A stretch of 30,947 nucleotides of DNA from a virus: positions 1 through 30,947 of the IMG/VR virus record IMGVR_UViG_3300032092_000155; one strand, 5' to 3'. Both the position numbers and the translations under genes were made by a program. A model generated the notes under the pieces. It ran no database searches. It was not told where the DNA came from and saw only the letters and a list, made by a program, of their open reading frames with translations. This document shows positions 20,840 to 29,557 of this stretch, piece after piece (position 1 is the stretch's first letter; each line of letters starts with the position of its first letter).

Positions 20840-21630
20840 TGATCATTGATAAAATCAATAAGTCTGACTTTATATATTTTAGGGATGAGCCAAATGATAA
20901 AGGCGTTCTAGGAATAACGCATAATCGTATTGTTGAAATTCCAAACTTTCTTGATGAAGAAACTGCAAAAAACATGATTTCGTATGTTGAATCAAAAGGG
21001 GAAAACTGGGGAGATATTGCTTTTTACGGATCGCTAGGAATGGGACTTGCAGAATCAGATCCTGGATTACTAGAAAATGGTCTAACTCTTACATTTTTTT
21101 CAGACTTAAGAGAAAAGTTTAAAGAGGCTGTAGAGTTGGTTTTTGAAAGAAAAGTAAGGCCAAACACATCTCATGCACAAAAATGGGATGTGGGAGGATT
21201 TGCTGCACCACATTCTGATAATTCTGATTTTGAAGGAAAGCCTAATGCATTCGAAATTAACAAGTATGTTGGTATACTTTACCTAAACGATGACTATGAA
21301 GGTGGAGAACTATTTTTTGTTGAGCCTAAAAGTTCTGGAGTAATACACACAGATCCAAATGGAACGAGATCTCCAGAATGGGAAAAGCCATATCTTTCAT
21401 TTAAGCCAAACAAATTGTCATATTATGTATTTCCTGGCGGAATCGAAAATGTTCATGGGGTTAGTGAAATACTTGCAGGAACAAGATACACAATGGTGTC
21501 TTTTTGGGACTATGAAGAAATTGAATATGATCAAGAAACTCTTGATCGATGGGAAGAAGAAGAAAAGCAAGTTAGAATTGCACAAGCAATTCAAAAAGAA
21601 GAGTGGCTTAAAGGCAATAAATACGCATAA
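20839..21630 (+). CDS. 2-oxoglutarate/Fe(II) oxygenase (5 of 5)
   Basis: The 263-residue product has Fe ligands H125 and D127 (PHSDNSD) and H206 (NVHGVSEI), and R216 in GTRYTMVSFW as the 2-oxoglutarate anchor. GILYLNDDYEGGELFFVEPK (145-164) is followed by an insertion of about 20 residues before the next strand (YLSFKPNKLSYYVFPGG). The last 40 residues are acidic and helical. It starts on the stop codon of the previous gene (TAATG). The enzyme is closest to number 3 in its distal motif. About 96 bases separate it from the ribonucleotide reductase gene, with an inverted repeat and a new promoter between. Confidence 0.85.
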   Translation: MIIDKINKSDFIYFRDEPNDKGVLGITHNRIVEIPNFLDEETAKNMISYVESKGENWGDIAFYGSLGMGLAESDPGLLENGLTLTFFSDLREKFKEAVELVFERKVRPNTSHAQKWDVGGFAAPHSDNSDFEGKPNAFEINKYVGILYLNDDYEGGELFFVEPKSSGVIHTDPNGTRSPEWEKPYLSFKPNKLSYYVFPGGIENVHGVSEILAGTRYTMVSFWDYEEIEYDQETLDRWEEEEKQVRIAQAIQKEEWLKGNKYA

Positions 21631-21660
21631 CTAAAAACATTAAAGTACAACAAAAGGTAG

Positions 21661-21685
21661 AGAGTTTTGCTTTTTCAAAAACTCT
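21661..21685. repeat. 8-base-arm inverted repeat upstream of the reductase promoter
   Basis: AGAGTTTT (21661-21668) pairs with AAAACTCT (21678-21685). It abuts the -10 box at 21688-21693 and covers the place of a -35 element, so it may be an operator rather than a terminator; no T run follows it. Confidence 0.45.
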
Positions 21686-21693
21686 GCTATACT
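21685..21693 (+). promoter_or_regulatory. extended -10 promoter of the ribonucleotide reductase gene
   Basis: TGCTATACT gives a start near 21700 and a leader of about 27 bases. AGAAAGGA (21711-21718) is the ribosome site for the ATG at 21727. Confidence 0.65.
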
Positions 21694-21726
21694 TAACACT
21701 ATTCCGTTTTAGAAAGGACGAAACAC

Positions 21727-23760
21727 ATGTCAGATTTTTTTAGTTTTAAACTTCCAGAGGATTTTGTAGAAAAGTACAAAAATGTAGAAAGCCCATTTGG
21801 ATTCAAAGATGCAGCAGAAAATTCACTTGGAGAGATTACTTTTATTCGTACTTATTCTCGTATGAAGGAAGATGGAACTAAGGAAAGATGGCATGAAGTT
21901 TGTCGTAGAGTAATCGAGGGTATGTATTCAGTACAGAAGAATCATGCTAAAGAAAACCGTTTGCCATGGAATGACTATAAGGCTCAGAAGTCAGCACAAG
22001 AAGCATTCCAGAGAATGTTTGAGTTGAAGTGGACACCACCAGGACGAGGCATGTGGGCATTTGGAACTCCTATGACTATGGAGAAGAAGAACTCAGCAGC
22101 ATTACAAAACTGTGCAATGGTTTCTACAAAGGACCTTGATAAGAATGATCCAGGAGCACTGTTTGCTTGGGTTATGGATGCGCTAATGCTTGGTATTGGT
22201 GTAGGGTTTGACACAGTTGGACAGGATAAGAACTTTACAGTCTATGCCCCAACAGAACCAGAGCAGATATTTGAAATCCCAGACACTCGTGAAGGTTGGG
22301 TAGAGTCAGTACGATTACTTATCAATTCTTACCTAAGACCAAACCAGAGTATTCAGAAGTTTAACTATGACTTGATTAGGCCACTTGGAGCACCCATTAA
22401 GGGCTTTGGAGGTGTTGCATCAGGACCTGCACCTCTTATCAAGTTGCATGATCAAATAGACCGTGTAATCGGCTCCAGAGGCGGAGAAACACTAGACTCT
22501 CGTGCCATTGTAGACCTTGTAAATCTTATTGGTACCTGTGTGGTATCTGGCAATGTTCGCAGATCAGCAACACTTGCTTTAGGTAATGCAGGTGATGAAA
22601 CATTTATGAATCTAAAGAATTCAGAACTATTTCCAGAGCGTAACTCATTTGACCCAGAAAATCCAGGTTGGGCTTGGATGTCTAACAATTCTATCTCAGC
22701 AGAGGTGGGAACAAAGTACGAAGACTATGTAGATTTAATTACTGAAAACGGAGAACCAGGTTTTATCTGGCTTGATGTTGCTCGTAATTATGGACGACTA
22801 AAGGATGCGCCAGACGGTAAGGATTATCGTGTGATGGGATTTAACCCATGTGCGGAGCAGCCATTAGAATCATACGAACTATGTACACTTGTAGAAGTGC
22901 ACTTGAATCGTCATGAATCTAAGGAGGACTTCCTGCGTACCCTGAAGTTTGCATACTTGTACGGAAAGACCGTAACACTTGTTCCAACACACTGGCCACA
23001 AACAAACGGTATCATGCAACGCAACCGTCGTATTGGTACATCACTAACAGGTATTGCATCATTTGCAGATCAAAAGGGTTTGCCAATTGTTCGTGAGTGG
23101 ATGGACGAGGGATACCAGAAGATCCGTCACTATGATCACCAGTATTCGGAATGGCTTTGTGTTCGTGAATCAATTCGTGTAACAACAGTTAAGCCATCAG
23201 GATCAGTTTCAATTCTTTCTGGTGCAACCCCTGGAGTTCACTGGGGACCTGGAGGAAACTTCTTCCTTCGTGCAGTTCGATTTGGAAATACAGATCCAAT
23301 GATGCATTTGTTCAAAGCAGCAGGGTATACAATTGAAGATGACGTAGTGTCAGCAAACACATCAGTAGTTTACTTCCCAATCAAGTCAGGTCATCCAAGA
23401 TCTGAAAAGGATGTAACACTATTTGAAAAGATTGCTCTTGCTGCAACTGCTCAGAAGTACTGGTCTGATAACGGTGTTTCTGTAACACTTTCATTTGACA
23501 AGGAAACAGAGTCAAAGCATGTTGTTCCAGCACTACACATGTACGAGGGACAATTAAAGGCAGTCTCGTTCCTTCCAATGGGAAATACTGTTTATCCACA
23601 GCAGCCATATACGCAGATTACTGAAGAAGAATATGAGTCGTATGTTGGCAAGTTGAAGCACATTGACTTCAGTGCAATTTACGACGGTGTGGATAATCTT
23701 GAGGCTCAGGGTGAATCATACTGCACAACAGACTACTGTGAAATTAAAATAAACAAGTAG
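21727..23760 (+). CDS. nrdJ: adenosylcobalamin-dependent ribonucleotide reductase, class II, monomeric type
   Basis: This 677-residue enzyme converts ribonucleotides to deoxyribonucleotides for phage DNA synthesis, using coenzyme B12 as radical source. FNPCAEQPLESYELC (372-386) holds the N-P-C-A-E active-site motif (C375 radical site, E377 acid/base) and the second redox Cys C386; C129 in LQNCAMVS is its partner. GIGVGFDTVG and VVSGNVRRSATLALG are typical of the triphosphate reductases related to the Lactobacillus enzyme, which is slightly longer (739 residues). C666 and C671 near the C-terminus (SYCTTDYC) are the expected shuttle cysteines. No intein and no missing catalytic residue is seen. 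No small subunit is needed for class II. The host must supply or import B12. It lies between the oxygenases and virion genes instead of in a replication block. Confidence 0.93.
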   Translation: MSDFFSFKLPEDFVEKYKNVESPFGFKDAAENSLGEITFIRTYSRMKEDGTKERWHEVCRRVIEGMYSVQKNHAKENRLPWNDYKAQKSAQEAFQRMFELKWTPPGRGMWAFGTPMTMEKKNSAALQNCAMVSTKDLDKNDPGALFAWVMDALMLGIGVGFDTVGQDKNFTVYAPTEPEQIFEIPDTREGWVESVRLLINSYLRPNQSIQKFNYDLIRPLGAPIKGFGGVASGPAPLIKLHDQIDRVIGSRGGETLDSRAIVDLVNLIGTCVVSGNVRRSATLALGNAGDETFMNLKNSELFPERNSFDPENPGWAWMSNNSISAEVGTKYEDYVDLITENGEPGFIWLDVARNYGRLKDAPDGKDYRVMGFNPCAEQPLESYELCTLVEVHLNRHESKEDFLRTLKFAYLYGKTVTLVPTHWPQTNGIMQRNRRIGTSLTGIASFADQKGLPIVREWMDEGYQKIRHYDHQYSEWLCVRESIRVTTVKPSGSVSILSGATPGVHWGPGGNFFLRAVRFGNTDPMMHLFKAAGYTIEDDVVSANTSVVYFPIKSGHPRSEKDVTLFEKIALAATAQKYWSDNGVSVTLSFDKETESKHVVPALHMYEGQLKAVSFLPMGNTVYPQQPYTQITEEEYESYVGKLKHIDFSAIYDGVDNLEAQGESYCTTDYCEIKINK

Positions 23761-23767
23761 TCTTCTG

Positions 23768-23776
23768 TGGTAAAAT
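23768..23776 (+). promoter_or_regulatory. extended -10 promoter, near-leaderless start at 23786
   Basis: TGGTAAAAT is a one-base variant of the motif and ends 9 bases before the ATG at 23786, leaving a leader of only a few bases. Confidence 0.55.
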
Positions 23777-23785
23777 AGACCTATA

Positions 23786-26700
23786 ATGTCTAATCCATCC
23801 AACCTATATGCAGAAAAAGTCTTTGCTGAGCATCCGACTGGCCTATGGGCATTGGACGATAAAGCAGACTATATTTCTTTGATTTCAGAATCTCAAAGAA
23901 GTCTATCAAATTGGACAATTGTAGGTGGTACATATGAAAACTATCTACAGTCAGTAGATGAGCCTTTTATAAATAGTTACGTAGGGAAAATAACAGCAAT
24001 ACCAACGGATAATGAGTCTGCTTCAATAATTGCAGTAAGTAATGAAATAATGGATTTAAAAGACCTTAATCAATACTTGAGAACATTTTCTGTCGGTGGA
24101 TACTTTTATTCTGAGAGTGCATATATTGCTGGGTTTGAGATTGGCTATCAGTATACAGATACAACAAGCGGTCAAGAAGTAAGGCACTTAAAAAACTATG
24201 ACACAGTCATAAATAGCAATTGGATTTTTATATCAGAAACATTCGATACTCCACCAGACGATGCAAAATTAAAACTTGTTTTTAAAATAAACTTCCTTGG
24301 TGGATCAGAAACAGAAGATGTATTTTTGATAAATGGAATAACACTTGGGCAATGGTCAGAAGAGTTTGCCTCAACCTCTCTTGGTATAGAACCAATAGAT
24401 ATATCTGACAAAGATATTGCAATCTCTTCAACAGAAGCAGTAGTTTCAAAGTGTTATGGATTGCAAGAGTTAGATGCTTATTATTTGATTTCTGACAACA
24501 TGCTTAAGGCTAAAAATTCTGGCATACCTATGGTTTATGGAACATCAGGTCTTACTTCTATTTATCCAAATGGAGAAAATCCTTCCATTATAATTCCTGG
24601 TGTTGGCATGTTAAATGAATCTGGAAAGTTTAAACAGTATACTTTTGAAACTTGGCTTAGAGTAAATTCATATAGCAATGACAGAAAAAGAATTATTGGA
24701 CCAATTTCTTCACAGGATGGTATATATGTTGATGGACCATCAATAGGTTTAAAGGTTGGAAACCAATACGGTGCATACTATGTTGGAGAATGGACAAGAC
24801 CAATGCTTGTTCATATGCGTATAGCAAAAGATACGGCATCACTTGTTATAAATGGTCAAGAGGTTATATCTTTAAACTATTTAACAGAAGATCTTTATCT
24901 TCCACCTATGACTAGTTTGTCTGGCAAAGATCAAGACTGGATAGGCTTTTATGCATATGAGGATATATATCCAATAGAGATAGATTGTGTTGGAATATAT
25001 CCATATGTTGTTGCAACAGCAGTAGCAAAAAGAAGGTTTGTTTTTGGTCAAGGAGTTGATATTCCAGAAAACATCAATACATCTTATAGTGGAACTTCAG
25101 TATTTATTGACTACGCTTTTGCAGACTATACATCAAACTATTCATATCCAAAAATTGGTTCTTGGAATCAGGGCTTTAGTGATAACGCAACATTTGCAAA
25201 TAAGTCTCTTTCTGTTTTGTCTCATCCACTTCCAGAAATAGTGTTATCATCAAGAACAGAGGAAGAACTTTTATCAAACTGTAAGTCTATTCAGTCTTCA
25301 GACACACGAGACTTTTTTACATTTAGACCAAACGTATCTTGGAACTCTGTATCTGGATACCTTTTCTTTAAAAATTTTGACTTTATGAAAACACCAATTT
25401 CTGCTTTTTATGGTTGCTTTAGATTGCCACAAACTTCTAGTTCTATTCAAACACTTTTTAGAATTGAAAAAGAAAATACAAAAAGTTATTTTCTAATACA
25501 GTTGTTAAACAATCAGATATCTTATGTAATAAACTATAATGGAGTTTCAGAAACTATTTACTCACCATTGATTGCAGAGCCAGGAGAACTTGTTGATATA
25601 GGGCTAAACATCCCATTATTTGTTTCAAGATTTGGAAATCCAGCATCAGACTTTTTTGGATCTTTATCAGATTTAAGAATGTATGTCGGAGGAGACAAAA
25701 ATGGCTTATCAACCTTTACTGGCAAAATATATAGCATTGGATTATGTACAGAATATAATTTTCAAAAAATTAAATCTTTGTTTAATGAAATAGGAGTTCC
25801 AGTTTGGAACGAAGATCTTTTTGGTATTTATCAAAATAACCAGTTAATCGGTATTGATGGAGGACTAGATACTACATCTGCACCACCATATGGTGGGCTA
25901 ACTGACACTGCAAACGGATCTGTCTCTGGTGGTGGGGTTGGGTCGTTTAATGAAGATTATCTTATTGATCATATTGCAAGTTATACTCTTTTGCCAGATA
26001 CAGTTTTTGACACATATAAACTTGCAGTTTCTGCTAATGCATATTGGGAAGACCAACTTCCTCTAACCTATTTTGCCGAGTCCGTTCTTGATAAAAGAGG
26101 AGACCAATACTTTGATCTTGATTTTATTCAGTTTAATATTGACTATCCAATACCATCAAAAACAATAGCAATAGAAACAGATCCTGAAAGTTGGACGTAT
26201 GCAGACTTGTCAAATGAGTATGGTATTCCAGTACAAAGGACCTACACATCTTTAGACAACTATCTGTTTACTGGCTATAACGATTATGAAGATTTAAAAA
26301 ATAAAATAGCAAAAGACTACAGGTATGACACAGACGGGGCAATTGTAAAAACCTATGTAACATTTCAGTACACAGAGTTAGGTGCAAATCAGACACAGTT
26401 TTATTTTACAAAAACAGAAAGACCTTCAAGAGATGGAATACTGATTCCTGGCTCAGACTGGATGACGACAAAGTATGAAGTTGTAGACAACATGATTATT
26501 TATCCACCTATCGGTGTAGACTTTAATGATTTGTCTATAGTTACTCACATAGAAATGAATGTCAAAGATTCAGAAACAAATAATGTTTCAATTAAAAAAC
26601 TTTCATATGCTTCTCAAGCACTAAATGAGTCTGATCCTAGTGCAATCGGCACAAGATTTGGAACTTCAATATATCCATACACAAAGACTGGTATTTACTA

Positions 26701-27505
26701 TAATTTTAAAAAGAATAATCCTTTTGCAATTTATAATGGATCATCTCCATATTTATATTTAACCAAAACAAGTGGTATTCAGTTGAAGGGCAAACATGAT
26801 CCACTCATCAACAGAGGTCTAGCAATTCCTGTAAATGAAAGCAGGGCCGAAGGTTTTAAGGTTATAGCAATGCAAATGGCAGTTAGATTTGATGGAGACT
26901 ATTTCCCATACGCTCCAACACAAATATTTGAAATACAAAGCAAAGACTCTTATATAAAATTTTATATGGTTGCCAATGACCCTTCTGGAAGAAGAGCAAA
27001 GATTTATGCAATAGATGCAAAAACAGGTCTTGTTCAAAATGGCATTGGATTTTATTGGAATGGAAAGATAGTAAAAGAGCCTATTCTGACTTTACAAGAG
27101 TGGGGATTCCTTGGTATTAACTTTTCAAGCAGTCTTAACTTTTCATTTTTCGAAGGGGCTGTTAGATTGACTGGACCACTATTATTTAACAGCATTTCCT
27201 ACTATCAGTCTACCAACCTTCAAGAAGTACAGAATATATCAGAGAGACCATGGTTTAGAGTTAAGGTTCTTGGTTCATATGGTCTTGATTGGGAGTTCTG
27301 GGACAGTGGATCATTTAACTGGAACAAGGTTCTTGTACTTTCTGAGACAAGTTATTACGGTGTAAATCCTTCAGACGTTTATAAGAGTTATACTGGAACA
27401 AACAAGATAATTGTGGATGACGAAAGGCCAGTCAACTTCGGAGAATACTCGTATACAGTATTTACTGATATAAATTGGAACCAGTTCGTACAAGATCCAG
27501 TATGA
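23786..27505 (+). CDS. very large LamG-like beta-rich virion protein
   Basis: The 1239-residue protein shows at least one LamG/concanavalin-type sandwich around residues 280-410: YTFETWLRVNSY, RIIGPISSQDGIYVDGPSIG, then HMRIAKDTASLVINGQEVIS. This is the order expected for jelly-roll ligand-binding domains. Similar strand-rich segments precede and follow it (SVGGYFYSES, SAFYGCFRLPQ, then DLRMYVGGD), so two or three such domains are likely. A Gly-rich linker lies near residues 705-725. No catalytic motif, membrane helix or signal peptide is seen. It is probably a minor tail or fibre protein that binds surface sugars. It is followed within 20 bases by the head genes, and its TGA stop is just before the next promoter. 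The virion role is inferred from composition and context. Confidence 0.65.
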   Translation: MSNPSNLYAEKVFAEHPTGLWALDDKADYISLISESQRSLSNWTIVGGTYENYLQSVDEPFINSYVGKITAIPTDNESASIIAVSNEIMDLKDLNQYLRTFSVGGYFYSESAYIAGFEIGYQYTDTTSGQEVRHLKNYDTVINSNWIFISETFDTPPDDAKLKLVFKINFLGGSETEDVFLINGITLGQWSEEFASTSLGIEPIDISDKDIAISSTEAVVSKCYGLQELDAYYLISDNMLKAKNSGIPMVYGTSGLTSIYPNGENPSIIIPGVGMLNESGKFKQYTFETWLRVNSYSNDRKRIIGPISSQDGIYVDGPSIGLKVGNQYGAYYVGEWTRPMLVHMRIAKDTASLVINGQEVISLNYLTEDLYLPPMTSLSGKDQDWIGFYAYEDIYPIEIDCVGIYPYVVATAVAKRRFVFGQGVDIPENINTSYSGTSVFIDYAFADYTSNYSYPKIGSWNQGFSDNATFANKSLSVLSHPLPEIVLSSRTEEELLSNCKSIQSSDTRDFFTFRPNVSWNSVSGYLFFKNFDFMKTPISAFYGCFRLPQTSSSIQTLFRIEKENTKSYFLIQLLNNQISYVINYNGVSETIYSPLIAEPGELVDIGLNIPLFVSRFGNPASDFFGSLSDLRMYVGGDKNGLSTFTGKIYSIGLCTEYNFQKIKSLFNEIGVPVWNEDLFGIYQNNQLIGIDGGLDTTSAPPYGGLTDTANGSVSGGGVGSFNEDYLIDHIASYTLLPDTVFDTYKLAVSANAYWEDQLPLTYFAESVLDKRGDQYFDLDFIQFNIDYPIPSKTIAIETDPESWTYADLSNEYGIPVQRTYTSLDNYLFTGYNDYEDLKNKIAKDYRYDTDGAIVKTYVTFQYTELGANQTQFYFTKTERPSRDGILIPGSDWMTTKYEVVDNMIIYPPIGVDFNDLSIVTHIEMNVKDSETNNVSIKKLSYASQALNESDPSAIGTRFGTSIYPYTKTGIYYNFKKNNPFAIYNGSSPYLYLTKTSGIQLKGKHDPLINRGLAIPVNESRAEGFKVIAMQMAVRFDGDYFPYAPTQIFEIQSKDSYIKFYMVANDPSGRRAKIYAIDAKTGLVQNGIGFYWNGKIVKEPILTLQEWGFLGINFSSSLNFSFFEGAVRLTGPLLFNSISYYQSTNLQEVQNISERPWFRVKVLGSYGLDWEFWDSGSFNWNKVLVLSETSYYGVNPSDVYKSYTGTNKIIVDDERPVNFGEYSYTVFTDINWNQFVQDPV

Positions 27506-27507
27506 TA

Positions 27508-27516
27508 TGGTATACT
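27508..27516 (+). promoter_or_regulatory. extended -10 promoter before the head genes
   Basis: TGGTATACT lies 1 base before an ATG at 27518 but 7 bases before an in-frame ATG at 27524. The usual distance favours the second ATG as a leaderless start. Confidence 0.65.
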
Positions 27517-27523
27517 TATGGAT

Positions 27524-27910
27524 ATGGATTCGTTAATAGACCCAAAAACTGGTCAGCCAATTGTAAAAAATGTTAGAAGACAGGTCATTGAGAAGAACTA
27601 TGACTGGGGACTTTACGTATACAAGAAGGCAAATGGTAAGTGGTTTACAGATGGAAATGGCTCAGTGCTTAATATTCCGTCAGACAAAAATGACATTTCT
27701 AGAATTGCAGAATTAAAAAAGACTGCAATGTATTATGGTGATCCAGGAGACGGTACATGCGTATTTGTACCAGGTTTGACAAGAGTAAGCGAAGAAGAAT
27801 ACTCAGAGCAAGTTGACAGATTAAAGGCTGGACTTATTCCTTCTCTAAACGATCTTGGCGCTGTTCAGGCAGCAAAAGATACTATTGCTAAATATGGAGA
27901 CGAGGACTAA
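27524..27910 (+). CDS. small protein upstream of portal
   Basis: This 128-residue protein (130 if the ATG at 27518 is used) contains YDWGLYVYKKANGKWFTDGN in its first half and GDGTCVFVPGLTRVSEEEYS in its middle, then an acidic helical end. A small gene just before the portal is frequent in siphoviruses of Actinobacteria, where it can be a head-assembly or packaging accessory; I cannot name this family. The start at 27524 is preferred because of the -10 spacing. The portal gene begins two bases after the stop, so they share one transcript. Function unknown. Confidence 0.6.
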   Translation: MDSLIDPKTGQPIVKNVRRQVIEKNYDWGLYVYKKANGKWFTDGNGSVLNIPSDKNDISRIAELKKTAMYYGDPGDGTCVFVPGLTRVSEEEYSEQVDRLKAGLIPSLNDLGAVQAAKDTIAKYGDED

Positions 27911-27912
27911 TC

Positions 27913-29505
27913 ATGCAAGATAATGAATATGAAATCGGTGCAAGAATTGATGAAGCAGCAAAGAAAGACGATACGTTTGCAAAGTCTGATCCATTTAATG
28001 GCAACTGGGAAACGTTAAAAACTTTAGATGGTTTGGATGCAAACTTTAAAAGACGTACAAGCAGAATGTCAACCAAGATGGTTGAGCCAACAACACAATA
28101 CACAACTGCAGCACTTGCTGGAAAAAGCGGTATTGATGGAGCACAGTCAAAAGAGATAAACCCAGGACTAGTGTATGTAAATGGCTACGGAATGTTTGAC
28201 GTAATTACACCACCATGGAATCTTTATGAATTAGCAAACTATTACGACACATCATTTGCAAACCACGCAGCAATTGATGCAAAAGTTGAAAACATTGTTG
28301 GTCTTGGTTACGAGTTCAAAGTTTCTCCAAGAACAATGATGAGACTAGAGGCATCAGAAGATAATAGTGCAACACAGAAGGCACGAAAGAGAATTGAAAG
28401 AGCAAAGATTGAGATGCGTGATTGGTTAGAAAGCCTAAATGACGATGACTCTTTTACAGCCACAATGGAAAAGGTTTATACAGACCTACAGTCAACAGGA
28501 AACGGCTACTTAGAAATTGGAAGAACAACTCGTGGAGAAATTGGATACGTTGGACACATACCAGCAACAACAATGCGAGTAAGAAGACTAAAAGACGGAT
28601 ATGTTCAAATCATTGGAAACAAGATTGTTTACTTCCGTAACTTTGGAGCAAAGAATCAGAACCCACTAACCACAGATGCTAGACCAAATGAGATAATCCA
28701 CTTTAAGCAGTATTCACCTCTAAACACATTCTACGGAGTGCCAGACATTATGTCGGCGATTAACTCACTACATGGAGACTCTCTTGCTTCACAATATAAC
28801 ATTGACTATTTTGCAAACAAAGCAGTTCCACGATACGTTGTAACATTAAAAGGTGCGAAACTTTCTGGAGATGCAGAAGACAAGATGTTTAGATTCTTGC
28901 AGACAAGTCTCAGGGGGCAGTCTCACAGAACGCTATATATTCCACTTCCAGGTGATAGCGAAAACAATAAAGTTGAATTTAAAATGGAGCCCATCGAAGA
29001 CGGTATACAGGACGGCTCATTTAAAGAGTATCGTAAGCAAAACCGTGATGACATCCTGGTAGCACACCAAGTGCCACTATCTAAACTTGGAGGTGGCGAT
29101 TCTGGTTCTATTGCAGCAGCACTTGCACAGGATCGCACCTTTAAGGAGCAGGTTGCAAGACCAGCACAAAGACAACTTGAAAAAATGATCAACAAGATCA
29201 TTCGTGAAAAGACAGACATCATTGAGTTTGTGTTTAACGAGTTGACACTAACAGACGAAATCGCCCAGTCTCAGATTCTTGAAAGATATGTTAAGAATCA
29301 GATAATGACTCCTAATGAGGCAAGAGTTGTTCTAGATATGCCACAGAGAGATGGTGGCGATGATGTCTTAGATCTTAGCCCAGCAGCATCTGCAGAGGCA
29401 AGAACTACAAGATCCAGAGACGCAGAAAGAACCAATAACAATTCTGACAGCACTTCAACAGTTGCTGGAAGAGCACCAAAGGGAGAGGGACGACAAACTC
29501 CTTAA
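27913..29505 (+). CDS. phage portal protein
   Basis: This 530-residue protein matches the portal family of HK97/PBSX-type siphoviruses. NEIIHFKQYSPLNTFYGVPD (about 258-277) followed by IMSAINSL is the best-conserved block. HQVPLSKLGG (about 390-399) and the helix QRQLEKMINKIIREKT follow in the expected order, and the C-terminus is a disordered Ser/Thr/Arg tail. Twelve copies form the ring through which DNA enters the head, joining terminase, head and tail. Length is normal. The start is two bases after the previous stop, with a GAGG ribosome site near 27902-27905. No terminase gene is seen in the window; it may lie outside it. Confidence 0.88.
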   Translation: MQDNEYEIGARIDEAAKKDDTFAKSDPFNGNWETLKTLDGLDANFKRRTSRMSTKMVEPTTQYTTAALAGKSGIDGAQSKEINPGLVYVNGYGMFDVITPPWNLYELANYYDTSFANHAAIDAKVENIVGLGYEFKVSPRTMMRLEASEDNSATQKARKRIERAKIEMRDWLESLNDDDSFTATMEKVYTDLQSTGNGYLEIGRTTRGEIGYVGHIPATTMRVRRLKDGYVQIIGNKIVYFRNFGAKNQNPLTTDARPNEIIHFKQYSPLNTFYGVPDIMSAINSLHGDSLASQYNIDYFANKAVPRYVVTLKGAKLSGDAEDKMFRFLQTSLRGQSHRTLYIPLPGDSENNKVEFKMEPIEDGIQDGSFKEYRKQNRDDILVAHQVPLSKLGGGDSGSIAAALAQDRTFKEQVARPAQRQLEKMINKIIREKTDIIEFVFNELTLTDEIAQSQILERYVKNQIMTPNEARVVLDMPQRDGGDDVLDLSPAASAEARTTRSRDAERTNNNSDSTSTVAGRAPKGEGRQTP

Positions 29506-29523
29506 TGTCCAATATGTCCAATA
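29506..29523 (+). repeat. tandem TGTCCAATA pair
   Basis: TGTCCAATA occurs twice in a row directly after the portal stop codon, with a degenerate third copy TGTGATATA at 29524-29532. It lies about 25 bases upstream of the next -10 box and may be a binding site. Confidence 0.5.
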
Positions 29524-29548
29524 TGTGATATATGTATAAAAGGGGGCT

Positions 29549-29554
29549 TATAAT
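29549..29554 (+). promoter_or_regulatory. -10 element before the protease/scaffold gene
   Basis: TATAAT stands 3 bases before an ATG (29558) and 6 bases before an in-frame GTG (29561). A second overlapping TATAAT lies at 29554-29559. By the window's usual spacing the leaderless start would be the GTG. Confidence 0.55.
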
Positions 29555-29557
29555 ATA

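Noticed and set aside
21727-23760. Intein in the ribonucleotide reductase
   Set aside because: The active-site region is continuous at normal family spacing, and the protein is no longer than the family norm.
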